A stretch of 64,000 nucleotides of DNA from an uncultured Pseudomonadota bacterium (GCA_913061235.1 CAJXTB010000008.1:62001-126000); one strand, 5' to 3'. Shown: positions 29,161 through 38,326, numbered from the stretch's first letter. The notes: generated by a model from the sequence alone, not told the origin. Numbers and translations: made by a program.

Positions 29161-30195
29161 TCACTCCGGCGACGTAAACCAAGCTTGTTCCATGCGTGGA
29201 TCTAGGTCGAGATCAAGGACTTCAATCTCATCAACCGCTCCCCCTTCACGCGAAACCGTGAGGTGGAATGGGGCTTTAGCGCCCGTGGCGACGTCTCGGT
29301 AGTCATCGTACTCCCGAGCATCAGTCCCAGAGACTACCCGCCTTGTCAGCAAAGTTCCCTCTTCCAAATACAAAGCTAGCGGCGCGCTGACTTGGTCACC
29401 GTCGTATTTCAGGACAAGGCAGCGGGTGCGTCCACTACGGGCTTGGCCATCTGCATACATGTCCTGAAACTCACGCCGCTCCTCTACCGCTTGTCCAAAA
29501 CCAAGAGGGAGTGCGAGGACCCGTTCAGGCAAGAATTGTTCAAGTTGTTCGCGACTCCAAACAACGTCCTGAGATTCGGCTGCCCCCTCCCCCACGGACA
29601 GCCAAGCCTCGTCACCAATAATCCAGGCCCGGCTGCTCTGGCCTTGTCCAGCTTCGATGTCGACCTGGACGTAGAGATTTCCCGCAGACCGCGCGACGGT
29701 GTGCAGGGCAACAAGCCCAGACGGTAGCGTCCTTCGAAAGCGGAAGAGGAGACTCTCGGCTACTCGGACAGGGTGTGCCGTTCCTCCGTGGGCCACTACC
29801 GCTCTCGTGAGGACATCGCCAAGGTCCCCGTCAAAGGCCCCGTGCTCACTCGCGTCGGCGGCAGGCGCATCGACCGTCGGAGTTACCTCTTCGATCCGCG
29901 TTGCTTGGCCCCCGCTTTGTCCGAACACCACCAGAGGACGGCCAACGGAAGTGGCCACTGCGGTCGCAGCCTCTGTTGCTGCACTCTGTTCCTCGAACCC
30001 TTCGACGACCAAGACGAACCGCCAGCCCTCCCCCTGAGCGAATCTCCGCACCACTCTGGATTGATAGCCCAAATCAGTTGCGGCGCGTGACATGTCAGTA
30101 GCTTCCCTGCGGGCATCCACTGCGGGTCCCTCTACATAGAAGTCCGACGCTCCTGCGAAGGCAGTGCTTAGGAACAGCGCTAGTAGCCACGTCAT
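29161..30195 (-). CDS. Secreted protein with SPOR-like N-terminus and LolA-like C-terminal part
   Basis: 344 residues from ATG 30195, preceded by an excellent AAAGGAG. The N-terminus MTWLLALFLSTAFAGASDF is a signal peptide with a likely cut after AFA. Residues of about 20-95 (DFYVEGPAVDARREATDMSR, WRFVLVVEGFEEQ) resemble a SPOR-like repeat. The C-terminal half (AWLSVGEGAAESQ, CLVLKYDGDQVSAPLALYLE, LTRRVVSG) has the alternating strands seen in LolA/outer-membrane lipoprotein-sorting-like proteins of deltaproteobacteria. Both assignments are by pattern only. It is transcribed toward the tRNA promoter and divergent from the RqcH gene. Substrate and role unknown. Confidence 0.75.
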   Translation of the reverse strand: MTWLLALFLSTAFAGASDFYVEGPAVDARREATDMSRAATDLGYQSRVVRRFAQGEGWRFVLVVEGFEEQSAATEAATAVATSVGRPLVVFGQSGGQATRIEEVTPTVDAPAADASEHGAFDGDLGDVLTRAVVAHGGTAHPVRVAESLLFRFRRTLPSGLVALHTVARSAGNLYVQVDIEAGQGQSSRAWIIGDEAWLSVGEGAAESQDVVWSREQLEQFLPERVLALPLGFGQAVEERREFQDMYADGQARSGRTRCLVLKYDGDQVSAPLALYLEEGTLLTRRVVSGTDAREYDDYRDVATGAKAPFHLTVSREGGAVDEIEVLDLDLDPRMEQAWFTSPE

Positions 30196-30260
30196 GATGT
30201 CACTCCTTTGGGGCGCTCCCCGCATATGCCACTAACGGTCAATCCACACCACGAGGCAAC

Positions 30261-31601
30261 ATGTACCTAAGCGAAATGATTCCAGTCGTGGAGGACTTAC
30301 AGGCGCTTGTTGGTTCACCCCTCTCAAACGTCTGGCAGCCAAAGCGGGACCGCTTGGTGATTGGACTCGCGGGCGGACTTCTTTCGCTGGTTCCACGCGG
30401 CCCATACGCTCGGCTCGGCACAGCGAGGAGCAAGCCTAAGAACCCACAGCGGCCGTTCAGCTTTCAGGGTGCATGCCGAAAGCACCTCGCAGGGCGGCTT
30501 GAGTCCATAGAACTGCTCGGCGGCGACCGAGAAGTGCACATGGCCTTTAGTAGGGGCAGTCTTCGGCTGCGCCTTACAGGTCGAGGGGGTGGATTGTGGC
30601 TCTTGAACGGGGACAACGTGATTGCCGCGTATGACGGCCCTGCGGCGGTCCTCCCCGAACTACCAACAGCGACCCCTTCCGAGCGAATGCCAAGGTTCGC
30701 ATCTGAAGCGCTTGGCTGGGCCGCAGCAGCAGAGCGGTACTTCGCTCGGCTGGAAGGCGCTGAACGCAAGCGGTCCCAGCACCAAACATGGATGCGTGCA
30801 CTTCGTGACGAGCATCGGCGATTGTCGCGACTGGAGAAGAACCTACACAGGGACGTGCAGAGCGGAGAAAAGCTGGAGCGAAAGCGACGGCAGGCTGACG
30901 CGCTCGCTGGGGCGCTCTACACAATCGCGTCAGGCAGTAAGAGTGCGACAGTGATAGACCTGGAAGATCCGGACATCGTACATACCATTCAACTCGATAG
31001 TTCGATGTCCCCTGGTGAGAACCTGTCCCGCCTATACGAGAGATTGAAGCGGACCGAGGCGCGAACACTTGCTGCGACGGACCGATTGGTACGAGCCGGG
31101 GCCAAACGCAAGCAGGTAGAGAATGCCCTGACTGAGCTGGAAGGTGGGAACAGTGACCTTGCCGTCCAACTCGTGCGTGAAGCCCCGAAGCGACGACAGG
31201 CTCCAGCTGGGGGAGAGGGCATAGAGCGCTGGTCGGGCCCTGCGGGTCAGCAGTTGTGGGTGGGTAAGAACGCGCTCAACAATCGCAAGCTGACATTCCA
31301 GAAAGCACGTGGACGTGACTGGTGGATGCACGTGCGTGGCCGCCCTGGAGCCCACGTGGTTGTGCCAGTTCGCTCCGGAAAGCCCCCTCACCTAGAATGG
31401 CTGTTGGCGGGGGCCCAGTTGGCGGCCTGGAAGAGCAAGGTCGGAGTCGGAGACTCAGTAGACGTCCAGTACACCCAGGTAAAGAACGTCCGGGCCATTC
31501 CTGGAGATGCACATGGTCGAGTCACCGTGCATAGCGAGAATGTCCTGCACATCGTTCGAGAGGCATGCATGCCGGATGGTTGGCACCAAGACGAGGCATG
31601 A
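30261..31601 (+). CDS. rqcH: RqcH/NEMF-family (NFACT) ribosome quality-control protein
   Basis: RqcH binds 50S subunits stalled with peptidyl-tRNA and adds C-terminal alanine tails as degradation tags. 446 residues: an NFACT-N-like region with FSFQGACRKHLAGRLESIEL and the functionally important Asp-Arg pair at 89-90; a central coiled coil of about 165-330 rich in Arg/Glu; and the NFACT-R domain LWVGKNALNNRKLTFQKARG followed by RDWWMHVRGRPGAHVVV. It is shorter than the ~570 residues usual in Bacillus, mainly in the N-terminal half. GAGG lies before the ATG. Family assignment is firm; the alanine-tailing role is inferred from family knowledge. Confidence 0.88.
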   Translation: MYLSEMIPVVEDLQALVGSPLSNVWQPKRDRLVIGLAGGLLSLVPRGPYARLGTARSKPKNPQRPFSFQGACRKHLAGRLESIELLGGDREVHMAFSRGSLRLRLTGRGGGLWLLNGDNVIAAYDGPAAVLPELPTATPSERMPRFASEALGWAAAAERYFARLEGAERKRSQHQTWMRALRDEHRRLSRLEKNLHRDVQSGEKLERKRRQADALAGALYTIASGSKSATVIDLEDPDIVHTIQLDSSMSPGENLSRLYERLKRTEARTLAATDRLVRAGAKRKQVENALTELEGGNSDLAVQLVREAPKRRQAPAGGEGIERWSGPAGQQLWVGKNALNNRKLTFQKARGRDWWMHVRGRPGAHVVVPVRSGKPPHLEWLLAGAQLAAWKSKVGVGDSVDVQYTQVKNVRAIPGDAHGRVTVHSENVLHIVREACMPDGWHQDEA

Positions 31602-31636
31602 AGCCCATCCTTATCTAGGGTCGACCGTCGTTGATT

Positions 31637-32488
31637 TTAGCCAATCGGAATCGGCATCGCGAACAAGACGAACACCACCCAGCAGGCCCACACAAGACGG
31701 CGCGCACGAGCGCTAGGTACTGCTGACTCATTTCGCACGTCCATCGGCTCGCGACTGCCGAAGAGGTGCAGGGCCACGCACCAGAGTAGCCAGCCCCACC
31801 ACGCTGCTCCCATCACAATGAGTCCGGCCGTGACCGCCCATGTCGCGCGCTTTGCGTATTTGGGGAAGAGGCTCGAAAACAGGTGTCCCCCATCCAGCTG
31901 GCCGAACGGCAGCAAGTTCATGGCCGTGACCAAACAACCAATCCAACATGCAAACCCCACGGGGTCAGCGGTCGAAGGAGCGCCAAGCCTTCCCAGCGAA
32001 GCAAAATTCACTGCATGCCACACGAGAGGCACACCTAGGTCTACCGATGACTCGGGGACCGGCACGCCGGCAATCGCACGCCCCACGAGTGCAATGACTA
32101 CAACAGCGGCGCCTGCCAAGGGCCCACCGGCTGCCATCTCGGTCAGGGAAGACCGATCCCGTGGCGTGTCCAAAGGAACAATCACCGCTCCCATTGTACC
32201 CACCAGCCATGGAAAGGGAACAAACCACGGAACGCTCAAACGCAGACGGTGAAGGCGGGCAACCCACAAATGGCCGAGCTCGTGAGTCACCAGGATGCTC
32301 ATCAGAAGAACCGTAAACACAAAGGAGTGCCACAGCGAATCTGGGGACAGCAGAGGTCCAGCGCCCCACCTTGGTAGGTTTACGATGAACACGCAGACGC
32401 AAGTTGCCGCAAAAGCAAACACGGCCAATCGCGGTTGCCGACCGGAAGAAGTCGGCGCTTGACCTAGCGATGGACCGTCATGTCGCAC
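31637..32488 (-). CDS. M50 family site-2-type membrane metalloprotease
   Basis: Intramembrane zinc protease. Zinc ligands are HELGH within the second hydrophobic region and NLLPFGQLDGGH near the C-terminal third. Six or so hydrophobic segments. I choose GTG 32488 (about 283 residues) with AAGG upstream, since an ATG at 32551 would overlap the divergent J-protein gene by 8 bases; both are possible. It converges with rqcH (35-base gap). Substrate unknown; in this family roles range from sigma-factor release to general membrane proteolysis. Confidence 0.85.
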   Translation of the reverse strand: MRHDGPSLGQAPTSSGRQPRLAVFAFAATCVCVFIVNLPRWGAGPLLSPDSLWHSFVFTVLLMSILVTHELGHLWVARLHRLRLSVPWFVPFPWLVGTMGAVIVPLDTPRDRSSLTEMAAGGPLAGAAVVVIALVGRAIAGVPVPESSVDLGVPLVWHAVNFASLGRLGAPSTADPVGFACWIGCLVTAMNLLPFGQLDGGHLFSSLFPKYAKRATWAVTAGLIVMGAAWWGWLLWCVALHLFGSREPMDVRNESAVPSARARRLVWACWVVFVLFAMPIPIG

Positions 32489-32543
32489 GATGACCCTTGC
32501 TCGTTGGACCGCAGGGCATAGGGTGTACCGCCGCGAGGAGTGG

Positions 32544-33464
32544 ATGGCCAATCCCTACGAAGTGCTCGGTGTGTCACGGAACGCCGACCCAGAGACGATC
32601 AAGCGCGAATACAAGCGCCTGGCGCGTCAGTTCCATCCAGATCGAAATCGATCTCCTGGTGCTGAGCAACAGTTCAAAGAGATCAATGGTGCGTACCACA
32701 TCGTTGGAGACGATGAACGCCGTGCTCTGTATGACGAGTTCGGTGAGGTTGCGTTCAAGCCCGGTTTCGACGCCGAACAGGCTCGGTACTGGTCTAGCGG
32801 TGATGGCGGCCGTCGAGCGGGTAGCAACCCCTACGACTTCGGCCAAGGCTTCTCCATGGACGACATCCTTGGAAGCTTGTTCGGAGACGACGCTCGTGCA
32901 CGAAATGCTGGTCGCAAGGGTGAAGACCAAGTCGTCAATTTGGTAGTCTCTCCCATGGCAGCCATACGGGGCGGAGAGACGACCGTTGATGTTCGCCGTC
33001 CCACTGGGCGCACAGACAGAGTGAGCGTGCGCATCCCACCAGGCGCACGCGACGGAGGGAAGCTTCGATTGAAGGGCCAGGGACTGCCTCCCTCCGGAGG
33101 TGGCCCATGCGGCGACCTCGTGGTCCGTCTTAAGATTCCCCTGCACACCACTCTGCGGCGTGATGAAGACGACCTAGAGATGGACGTCCCAGTCACCATC
33201 CTGGAGGCTATGCGAGGCGCCAAGGTTACGGTCCCAACTCCCACTGGCAACGTCCGAGTGACCGTTCCTGCTGGGTGCAAGCCAGGGCAGCGCCTGCGAC
33301 TTCGCGGTCGGGGGGTCCAAAGACCCGCGCGACCAGGAGACCTGTACCTAGTTCTCACCCCCGTGGTTCCAACCAACCCGGACAGTGACGCGATTCGTGC
33401 TGCCGAAGCACTCGAAGATGCCTACGGAGGCGACGTACGTGCCGGCCTCAATGAGGTCTTCTAG
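32544..33464 (+). CDS. CbpA-type DnaJ-like co-chaperone
   Basis: J-protein that stimulates DnaK ATPase. 306 residues from ATG 32544 with GAGGAG at ideal spacing. The J domain (MANPYEVLGVSRN, RQFHPDRN with the HPD triad, DERRALYDEFG) is followed by a Gly/Ser/Phe linker and two C-terminal substrate domains (VSVRIPPGARDGGKLRLKGQ, VTVPAGCKPGQRLRLRGRGV). There is no CxxCxGxG zinc finger, so it is CbpA-like rather than DnaJ. Divergent from the M50 protease gene; a shared regulatory gap of about 55 bases. Confidence 0.92.
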   Translation: MANPYEVLGVSRNADPETIKREYKRLARQFHPDRNRSPGAEQQFKEINGAYHIVGDDERRALYDEFGEVAFKPGFDAEQARYWSSGDGGRRAGSNPYDFGQGFSMDDILGSLFGDDARARNAGRKGEDQVVNLVVSPMAAIRGGETTVDVRRPTGRTDRVSVRIPPGARDGGKLRLKGQGLPPSGGGPCGDLVVRLKIPLHTTLRRDEDDLEMDVPVTILEAMRGAKVTVPTPTGNVRVTVPAGCKPGQRLRLRGRGVQRPARPGDLYLVLTPVVPTNPDSDAIRAAEALEDAYGGDVRAGLNEVF

Positions 33465-33500
33465 GCGGGCTGTCTAAGTCCGCCCGAAAGGCCGTCACGC

Positions 33501-34244
33501 TCAACGTGTGACTTGCAACTTCATCACGGTCTTCCCACACCCGATGGTGTCCCCATCCTGTAAGCGGACAACCCCGATTCGCCGCCCGTTGTGGTAGGTG
33601 CCATTCGTGCTGCCAAGGTCGCGTAGGAAGATCATATCGCGGCCAAAGACCTCAATGACCGCGTGGTGTCGACTGACTTCGACATCGGACAGCGGAACCT
33701 CACCAATACGACGGCCAACGGTGACGTTACCTCGGGTAAACCGAAACACTTTGCCGACGTCTTCCCCGGCAACAACATCCATCACGGCGTTGAGGCCCGG
33801 CGGCAGACGTAGGTCCTGGCTAATGATGTCTGCAGGGGCACGTGTACGCTCGGAGCTGCCGCGGAGTTCGACCAGTTCCTCATCCAACAGCCAAGCGATG
33901 TCGAGCTGACTCAAAACGGGTCGGTCGCCGACCAAGTCCTCTGGTACATCCTCGCCAATGTAGAGCATCATCCGGCTCGCGCCGATGGTGATTTCCACGC
34001 CGGCGCGGAGTGTTGTCTCTCGAACGAGACGGCCATCCACCATCGTACCGTTGGTGCTGCCTAAGTCCTGTATGACCCATTTTCCGTCGCGAGGGATAAT
34101 CCGACAGTGAGTACTACTGACGAGCGGGTCGTCTAGGATGAAGTCACCCCGCTTTCGGCCTACGACCAAGGGAGCGCTCGTGGTTAGTGGCACGGTCAAG
34201 CCTTGACGTGCACCACTGACAATTTGGAGGAAAGCGTTCGCCAC
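33501..34244 (-). CDS. Protein with two FHA domains
   Basis: Phosphothreonine-binding adaptor, cytosolic. 247 residues from GTG 34244. The N-terminal FHA (about 20-95) shows GRKRGDFILDDPLVSSTHCR and DLGSTNGT; the C-terminal FHA (about 165-245) shows VGRRIGEVPLSDVEVSRHHA and DLGSTNGTYHNGRRIG. A roughly 70-residue linker with acidic residues separates them. Its start is 2 bases after the HMG-CoA lyase stop, so the two form an operon. No kinase gene lies next to it; partners unknown. Confidence 0.9.
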   Translation of the reverse strand: MANAFLQIVSGARQGLTVPLTTSAPLVVGRKRGDFILDDPLVSSTHCRIIPRDGKWVIQDLGSTNGTMVDGRLVRETTLRAGVEITIGASRMMLYIGEDVPEDLVGDRPVLSQLDIAWLLDEELVELRGSSERTRAPADIISQDLRLPPGLNAVMDVVAGEDVGKVFRFTRGNVTVGRRIGEVPLSDVEVSRHHAVIEVFGRDMIFLRDLGSTNGTYHNGRRIGVVRLQDGDTIGCGKTVMKLQVTR

Positions 34245-34246
34245 AG

Positions 34247-35179
34247 TCAGGCGCCCTTCGCCTCTAGCAGAGTGTCTTCTGCTTGCTGGCTGGTCTGCCA
34301 GAACTGATGGTAGCGACTCGGCAGAGGACGGCCCAGATGAGTCTCGACAACTTGACCCGCGTGGCAGGCCCCTTCAAGCGAGACGCCGGTTTCAACACCC
34401 ATCTGTTCAAAGAGATTGACCAGGTCTTCAGACCCGACATTACCGGCAGCCCCAGGTGCATATGGGCACCCGCCGACGCCAGCCACCGCACCATCAAAGA
34501 CGCGAACACCGCACTGCCAAGCCGCTAGGACATTGGCTAGGGCGGTTCCGCGCGTATCGTGGAAGTGCGCGGCAATGACGTCCATTGGAATGCCTTCAGC
34601 TTCTAGGTACCGAAGAACCGATTGTACTTGAAGCGGGTTTGCAACTCCGGTCGTATCCCCGAGAGACAGCTCGGAGGCCCCCGCATCCAGCAATGCCCGC
34701 GCAATGCGCAAGGTGGAGGCCGGGTCAACATCGCCTTCGTAGGGGCAACCGAAGACTGTAGAGATGTACGCTCGTACACGCTGGCCATGCGCCACAGCCG
34801 TACGGGTCACAGCCTCCAGTGAGGCTAGAGACTCCACAATTGTGCGGTTGACGTTCTTTTTGTTGTGAGTCTCGCTCGACGACATGAAGGTGGCAATGTT
34901 CTGCACGCCAGCATCGAGGGAACGTTCCAGCCCAACTTGATTGGGAACCAGGGCCCAGAAACGCACACCTTCGACTTGTGGAAGGGCGGCGACCATTTCC
35001 GACGCATCGGACAGCTGTGGAATCATGCGCGGGCGAACGAAGGAAGTGACCTCGATGTCGCGAAAACCGGCTGCGATCAATGAATCCAGAATCGACCGTT
35101 TTTGAGCGACACTGAGCACCTTCGCCTCATTCTGGAGCCCATCTCGAAGAGCCACCTCATGTAGACGAACGGACTGCAT
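34247..35179 (-). CDS. mvaB: Hydroxymethylglutaryl-CoA lyase
   Basis: Cleaves HMG-CoA to acetyl-CoA and acetoacetate, the last step of leucine breakdown. 310 residues from ATG 35179 with GGAGGTG upstream. ALRDGLQNE (catalytic Arg/Asp), HFHDTRGTALAN (metal His) and the lyase signature GVGGCPYAPGAAGN with its active-site Cys are all present; the last separates it from isopropylmalate and citramalate synthases. First gene of a two-gene unit with the FHA protein. Other leucine-degradation genes are not in the window. Confidence 0.93.
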   Translation of the reverse strand: MQSVRLHEVALRDGLQNEAKVLSVAQKRSILDSLIAAGFRDIEVTSFVRPRMIPQLSDASEMVAALPQVEGVRFWALVPNQVGLERSLDAGVQNIATFMSSSETHNKKNVNRTIVESLASLEAVTRTAVAHGQRVRAYISTVFGCPYEGDVDPASTLRIARALLDAGASELSLGDTTGVANPLQVQSVLRYLEAEGIPMDVIAAHFHDTRGTALANVLAAWQCGVRVFDGAVAGVGGCPYAPGAAGNVGSEDLVNLFEQMGVETGVSLEGACHAGQVVETHLGRPLPSRYHQFWQTSQQAEDTLLEAKGA

Positions 35180-35233
35180 TCACACCTCCACCAACCCCTT
35201 AACGGGACCATACGTTGTTCGACAGATTCGGGG

Positions 35234-36151
35234 TCAAGCTTTCCGTCCGATGGCATGAAGAAAAAGCGCTTTGCTCATGTGGACTCGATTGGCGGCCCAG
35301 TCGACGTGCGCTGCCATGTGTTCGACAGCCAAGTCCTCTTCGATCTCATGCGGAGTTGCTATCGGTCCTTGGTGAAGGATCATTGCGCCTGGCCTTGCGT
35401 TGGCCATCAACGCGCGATTGACCTGAAAGCGCTCAAAATGCGAACGACGTTGCTCCGGGTCGCGCCCTCCCCCCTTCGCCGACCAAGGGTCGATCACGAC
35501 AACGTCCGCGCCGTCGACCGCTTCAGCAGGCTCCTCGGTAATGAGAACCGCTCCCCCGTTCCGCGCAGCGATGTCTCGAGCCATAGTGGTGGTGTCTGGG
35601 TCCGGTGCGAAGCCGCGTGGGTGAGCCAGGGCAACCGTCATGCCCGCAAGCGCACCAGCAAGTAGCGCACCGCTTGCAACGGAAGCACCGTCCCCGACCA
35701 CCGCCAGGCGCTGACCGCGTAGGGTGCCTCGCGAACGGCGGATGGTGTACAACATGGCCAACGCGTCCATTGGACTGTGGTGCCCCGAACAGATGGAGAC
35801 CAAAGGCACGGTAGCAGTTGAAACCATTCGACCAACCCAGTCTACCGGCGCAACAACCGAGATGCAGTGAACGGTTGTCGAGAGAATCCGGCCCAAATCT
35901 TCCGGGGCAGACATCCACCGTTCCCCAACTTGGCCGCCGTCATACAGCTTAATCGTGCCGCCGAGAGCCGTTACGGCAACTTCCGCCGGCATCGACAGGT
36001 GGAACGACTTTCCGTACCCAATGAACGCCACGATTCGCCCGCTACACGCATTGGAGTATGCGGGCGGGTGACGACGAACGGTCTGCGCAGACTCCAGCAG
36101 TTCGTCAAGAACCCCAGGGCTCAGGTCGGCCAGACTCGTCAACGTGAACAT
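35234..36151 (-). CDS. Carbamoyltransferase-fold protein with altered substrate motifs
   Basis: Related to the ornithine/aspartate carbamoyltransferase superfamily. 305 residues from ATG 36151 with GGAG. The N-terminus FTLTSLADLSPGVLDELLES, the central SICSGHHSPMDALAMLYTIR (family HPxQ-DLLT region) and GTLRGQRLAVVGDGASVASG are family-like. However the carbamoyl-phosphate motif STRTR is replaced by a GYGKSFHLS segment, and the HCLP ornithine/aspartate-discriminating loop reads LHQGP. Transcarbamylase activity is therefore doubtful. It overlaps no neighbour; it follows nitroreductase by about 55 bases. Confidence 0.7.
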   Translation of the reverse strand: MFTLTSLADLSPGVLDELLESAQTVRRHPPAYSNACSGRIVAFIGYGKSFHLSMPAEVAVTALGGTIKLYDGGQVGERWMSAPEDLGRILSTTVHCISVVAPVDWVGRMVSTATVPLVSICSGHHSPMDALAMLYTIRRSRGTLRGQRLAVVGDGASVASGALLAGALAGMTVALAHPRGFAPDPDTTTMARDIAARNGGAVLITEEPAEAVDGADVVVIDPWSAKGGGRDPEQRRSHFERFQVNRALMANARPGAMILHQGPIATPHEIEEDLAVEHMAAHVDWAANRVHMSKALFLHAIGRKA

Positions 36152-36204
36152 AAGTACTCCTGCAGCATCATGGCCCGAAACGCCGGCGCAGAACAGTCTT
36201 GCAG

Positions 36205-36861
36205 TCAGTCTTCGTGGAAAACTGCGATTTCCTGCAGAGACTTCCGAGTAATGTCTGGCACCATGCACGGTGATTTAGGCCATCCGACCGGGATCAACAG
36301 GTAGGGTCGTTCAGTCTCTGGACGATCAAGCACTTCCCGAAGAAACCGCATGGGACTCGGCGTGTGGGTCAGAGTCGCCAACCCCGCTTCGTTCAGCGCC
36401 GCCAACAGAATGCCTACAGCAATGCCTACAGACTCGTTGATGTAGTAGGTCTGCCCACCGTCTTCTTCGCGTGTGACCGCGAACACAGCAATAAGCCATG
36501 GAGCATCTTCCAAGAATGACTTGTCGGCGTTCGTTCCGAACGGAATCAAGTCGTCCAACCAGCGCTTCGGAGCTCGTTCGTTGTAGAAACGTCGCTCTTC
36601 TTCTTCGGCAGCCATTCGAATCTTGTGCTTCAGCGTAGGCGAACCTACGCAGATAAAGCGCCATGGCTGCTTATTCGCTCCGCTTGGTGCGCTTCCAGCT
36701 GCTCGCAGAGCGCTTTCAATGAGACTACGGTCAACTGGACGAGTATCGAACTCACGGACAGTACGTCGGAGGACACATCGTTCAGCAAACGCCGCGACGG
36801 CCTCACCGGGTTTCCCCGGGGGCACGTACGGCTGATGGCGACGGAAGACTGGTGATGTCAT
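36205..36861 (-). CDS. Nitroreductase-family flavoprotein
   Basis: FMN-dependent oxidoreductase fold, 218 residues. RRTVREFDTRPVD and SAPSGANKQPWRFICVGS are the usual FMN-phosphate and ribityl contacts; ESVGIAVGILLAALNEAGLA and the C-terminal VPDITRKSLQEIAVFHED resemble iodotyrosine dehalogenase-like members. No signal peptide. It follows tRNA-Glu by 27 bases. Substrate cannot be told from sequence. Confidence 0.88.
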   Translation of the reverse strand: MTSPVFRRHQPYVPPGKPGEAVAAFAERCVLRRTVREFDTRPVDRSLIESALRAAGSAPSGANKQPWRFICVGSPTLKHKIRMAAEEEERRFYNERAPKRWLDDLIPFGTNADKSFLEDAPWLIAVFAVTREEDGGQTYYINESVGIAVGILLAALNEAGLATLTHTPSPMRFLREVLDRPETERPYLLIPVGWPKSPCMVPDITRKSLQEIAVFHED

Positions 36862-36888
36862 TCCGAACTACCTCAGCGAGAAAAAGAG

Positions 36889-36962
36889 TCACTCCTACGG
36901 GATTCGAACCCGTGTTGCCGGGATGAAAACCCGGTGTCCTGACCAGACTAGACGAAGGAGTG
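36889..36962 (-). tRNA. tRNA-Glu (anticodon TTC)
   Basis: Minus strand: acceptor cactcct/aggagtg, D arm gtctagtctggtcaggac, anticodon stem ccggg/cccgg with loop ttttcat (TTC), T arm cggg-ttcgaat-cccg. CCA is not encoded. Confidence 0.95.
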
Positions 36963-36966
36963 AAAG

Positions 36967-37039
<73 letters not shown>

Positions 37040-37065
37040 GAATCCGAGAGTAGCTCGCCGCCGCC

Positions 37066-37092
37066 ATTTAACAGGCTCTCATGGACTGTCAA
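37066..37092 (-). promoter_or_regulatory. Promoter of tRNA-Lys-tRNA-Glu
   Basis: Minus strand: perfect -35 TTGACA (37087-37092), then a -10 of TTAAAT or TAAATG after 15-16 bases. The start would be about 20 bases before tRNA-Lys. The -35 box overlaps the final stop codon of the purA pseudogene. Confidence 0.6.
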
Positions 37093-38326
37093 TAAAGCTG
37101 AAGGCGTCTCTTCATCATTTTTGGACCGATGGCCTCGATTCGGTCGGGTCCTACTGCAATGAGGTCGATTGGCGCACCAGCCAATTGTTCTAAACAATCT
37201 ACGTAGGCCCTGCAGGCTACCGCTGGCCCCTCGCGAGTCCGACCATTTCGAAGGTCTTGCTGCCACCCTGAGAGCCGCTCGTACACAGCCGCTGCGGATG
37301 CATCGTTGGCGACACAGTTCGGAATCTCGGCCAAGCCGGTCAGGACATCGAGTTTCATCAGCGCAAGCGCACCCACACCGTTCAGTTGTACAGCGCGCTT
37401 CAAAGCTGGCCCGTCAAACCAATCGCAAAGACGTTTACGGCCGGTTGTCGCACCAGACTCGGAGCCCACTCACTGCAAAAACACCCCACCTTCTTCAAGT
37501 TCCGCGGTCGGGAACGGCCCAGCGCCAACACGTGTGGTGTAGGCTTTGATAACGCCAACCACATGCCCGATGGCTTTGGCTCCGACGCCAACGCCGGTAC
37601 AGGCTGCACCGACAGTTGTATGGTCGGAGGTGACATACGGCCAAGTCTTGTGGCGAGCGTCAAGCAGTGTCCCTTGTGCTCCCTCAAAGATGACCCGACC
37701 CGTGTTTCCATGCTCGAATGCCAAAGACGCAACGTCCCCTTGGTACTCGGACAGTCGCTGACCAGAATGACTGCAGGCATGTCGCCCGGATGGGTCGGGC
37801 AGGTCCGAACCGAACCACCCAAGTAGCGCCTACGTCTCCAAAAGTAGGGCGTCCGCAGCCGCATGAAAACGGGCCTCGCCATCCAGTCGACCAGACGGTA
37901 TTCCAAGGCGAACCTGAACATCTTCATGGCAGGGTCGGATTCCACAGCCCGCGCGCCCAATCCCCCCCCCACCCGCTGGCGTTCGTGGTCAAGCAAACGG
38001 TGGTGCGGCAGGATGAACGCAGCCAGTGAGTCCACAACAGGTGGCCGGCTGATCTATTTGTGTGCAGAGAGCAACTCGACCTCCCGCAGGAGTACCTCTG
38101 GGTCGATGACTAAATCCGCTCCAATCACCGGTGTGCAGTTCTTCCCACAAACGCCACTGGCCAACAGGTGAACAACGAGCTGCTCACCATCGACAAAAAC
38201 CGGATGTCCCATGTTGTTCCAGCCCTAAAACCGTCCAGCAAAGGTGCAATGCTCGGCCAAGAGTTCGACAACCTTACCCTTGCCTTCATCGCCCCAGCAC
38301 ACCCAAACAATCGCGATTCCAGACAT
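37089..38326 (-). pseudogene. purA: Adenylosuccinate synthetase pseudogene
   Basis: Reading all frames joins up a whole PurA: start ATG 38326, the GTP loop CWGDEGKGKVVELLAEH, then [66 protein letters not shown] and PIDLIAVGPDRIE. It is broken by in-frame stops at 38225-38227 (TAG), 38054-38056 (TAG), 37830-37832 (TAG) and 37470-37472 (TGA), and by one frameshift at the run of nine C at 37962-37970. At least the first stop replaces a Gln codon (CAG to TAG). A functional purA must lie elsewhere if AMP is made de novo. Its ATG overlaps the xerC stop codon as TAATG. Confidence 0.92.

Noticed and set aside
32489-32551. ATG start for the M50 protease overlapping the J-protein gene
   Set aside because: Possible, but the GTG at 32488 has a better ribosome-binding site and avoids the overlap; kept as an alternative only.
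37400-38035. A 211-codon frame in the purA region
   Set aside because: It starts in the true purA frame (residues resembling PurA) but continues out of frame after the C-run; it is a by-product of the pseudogene.
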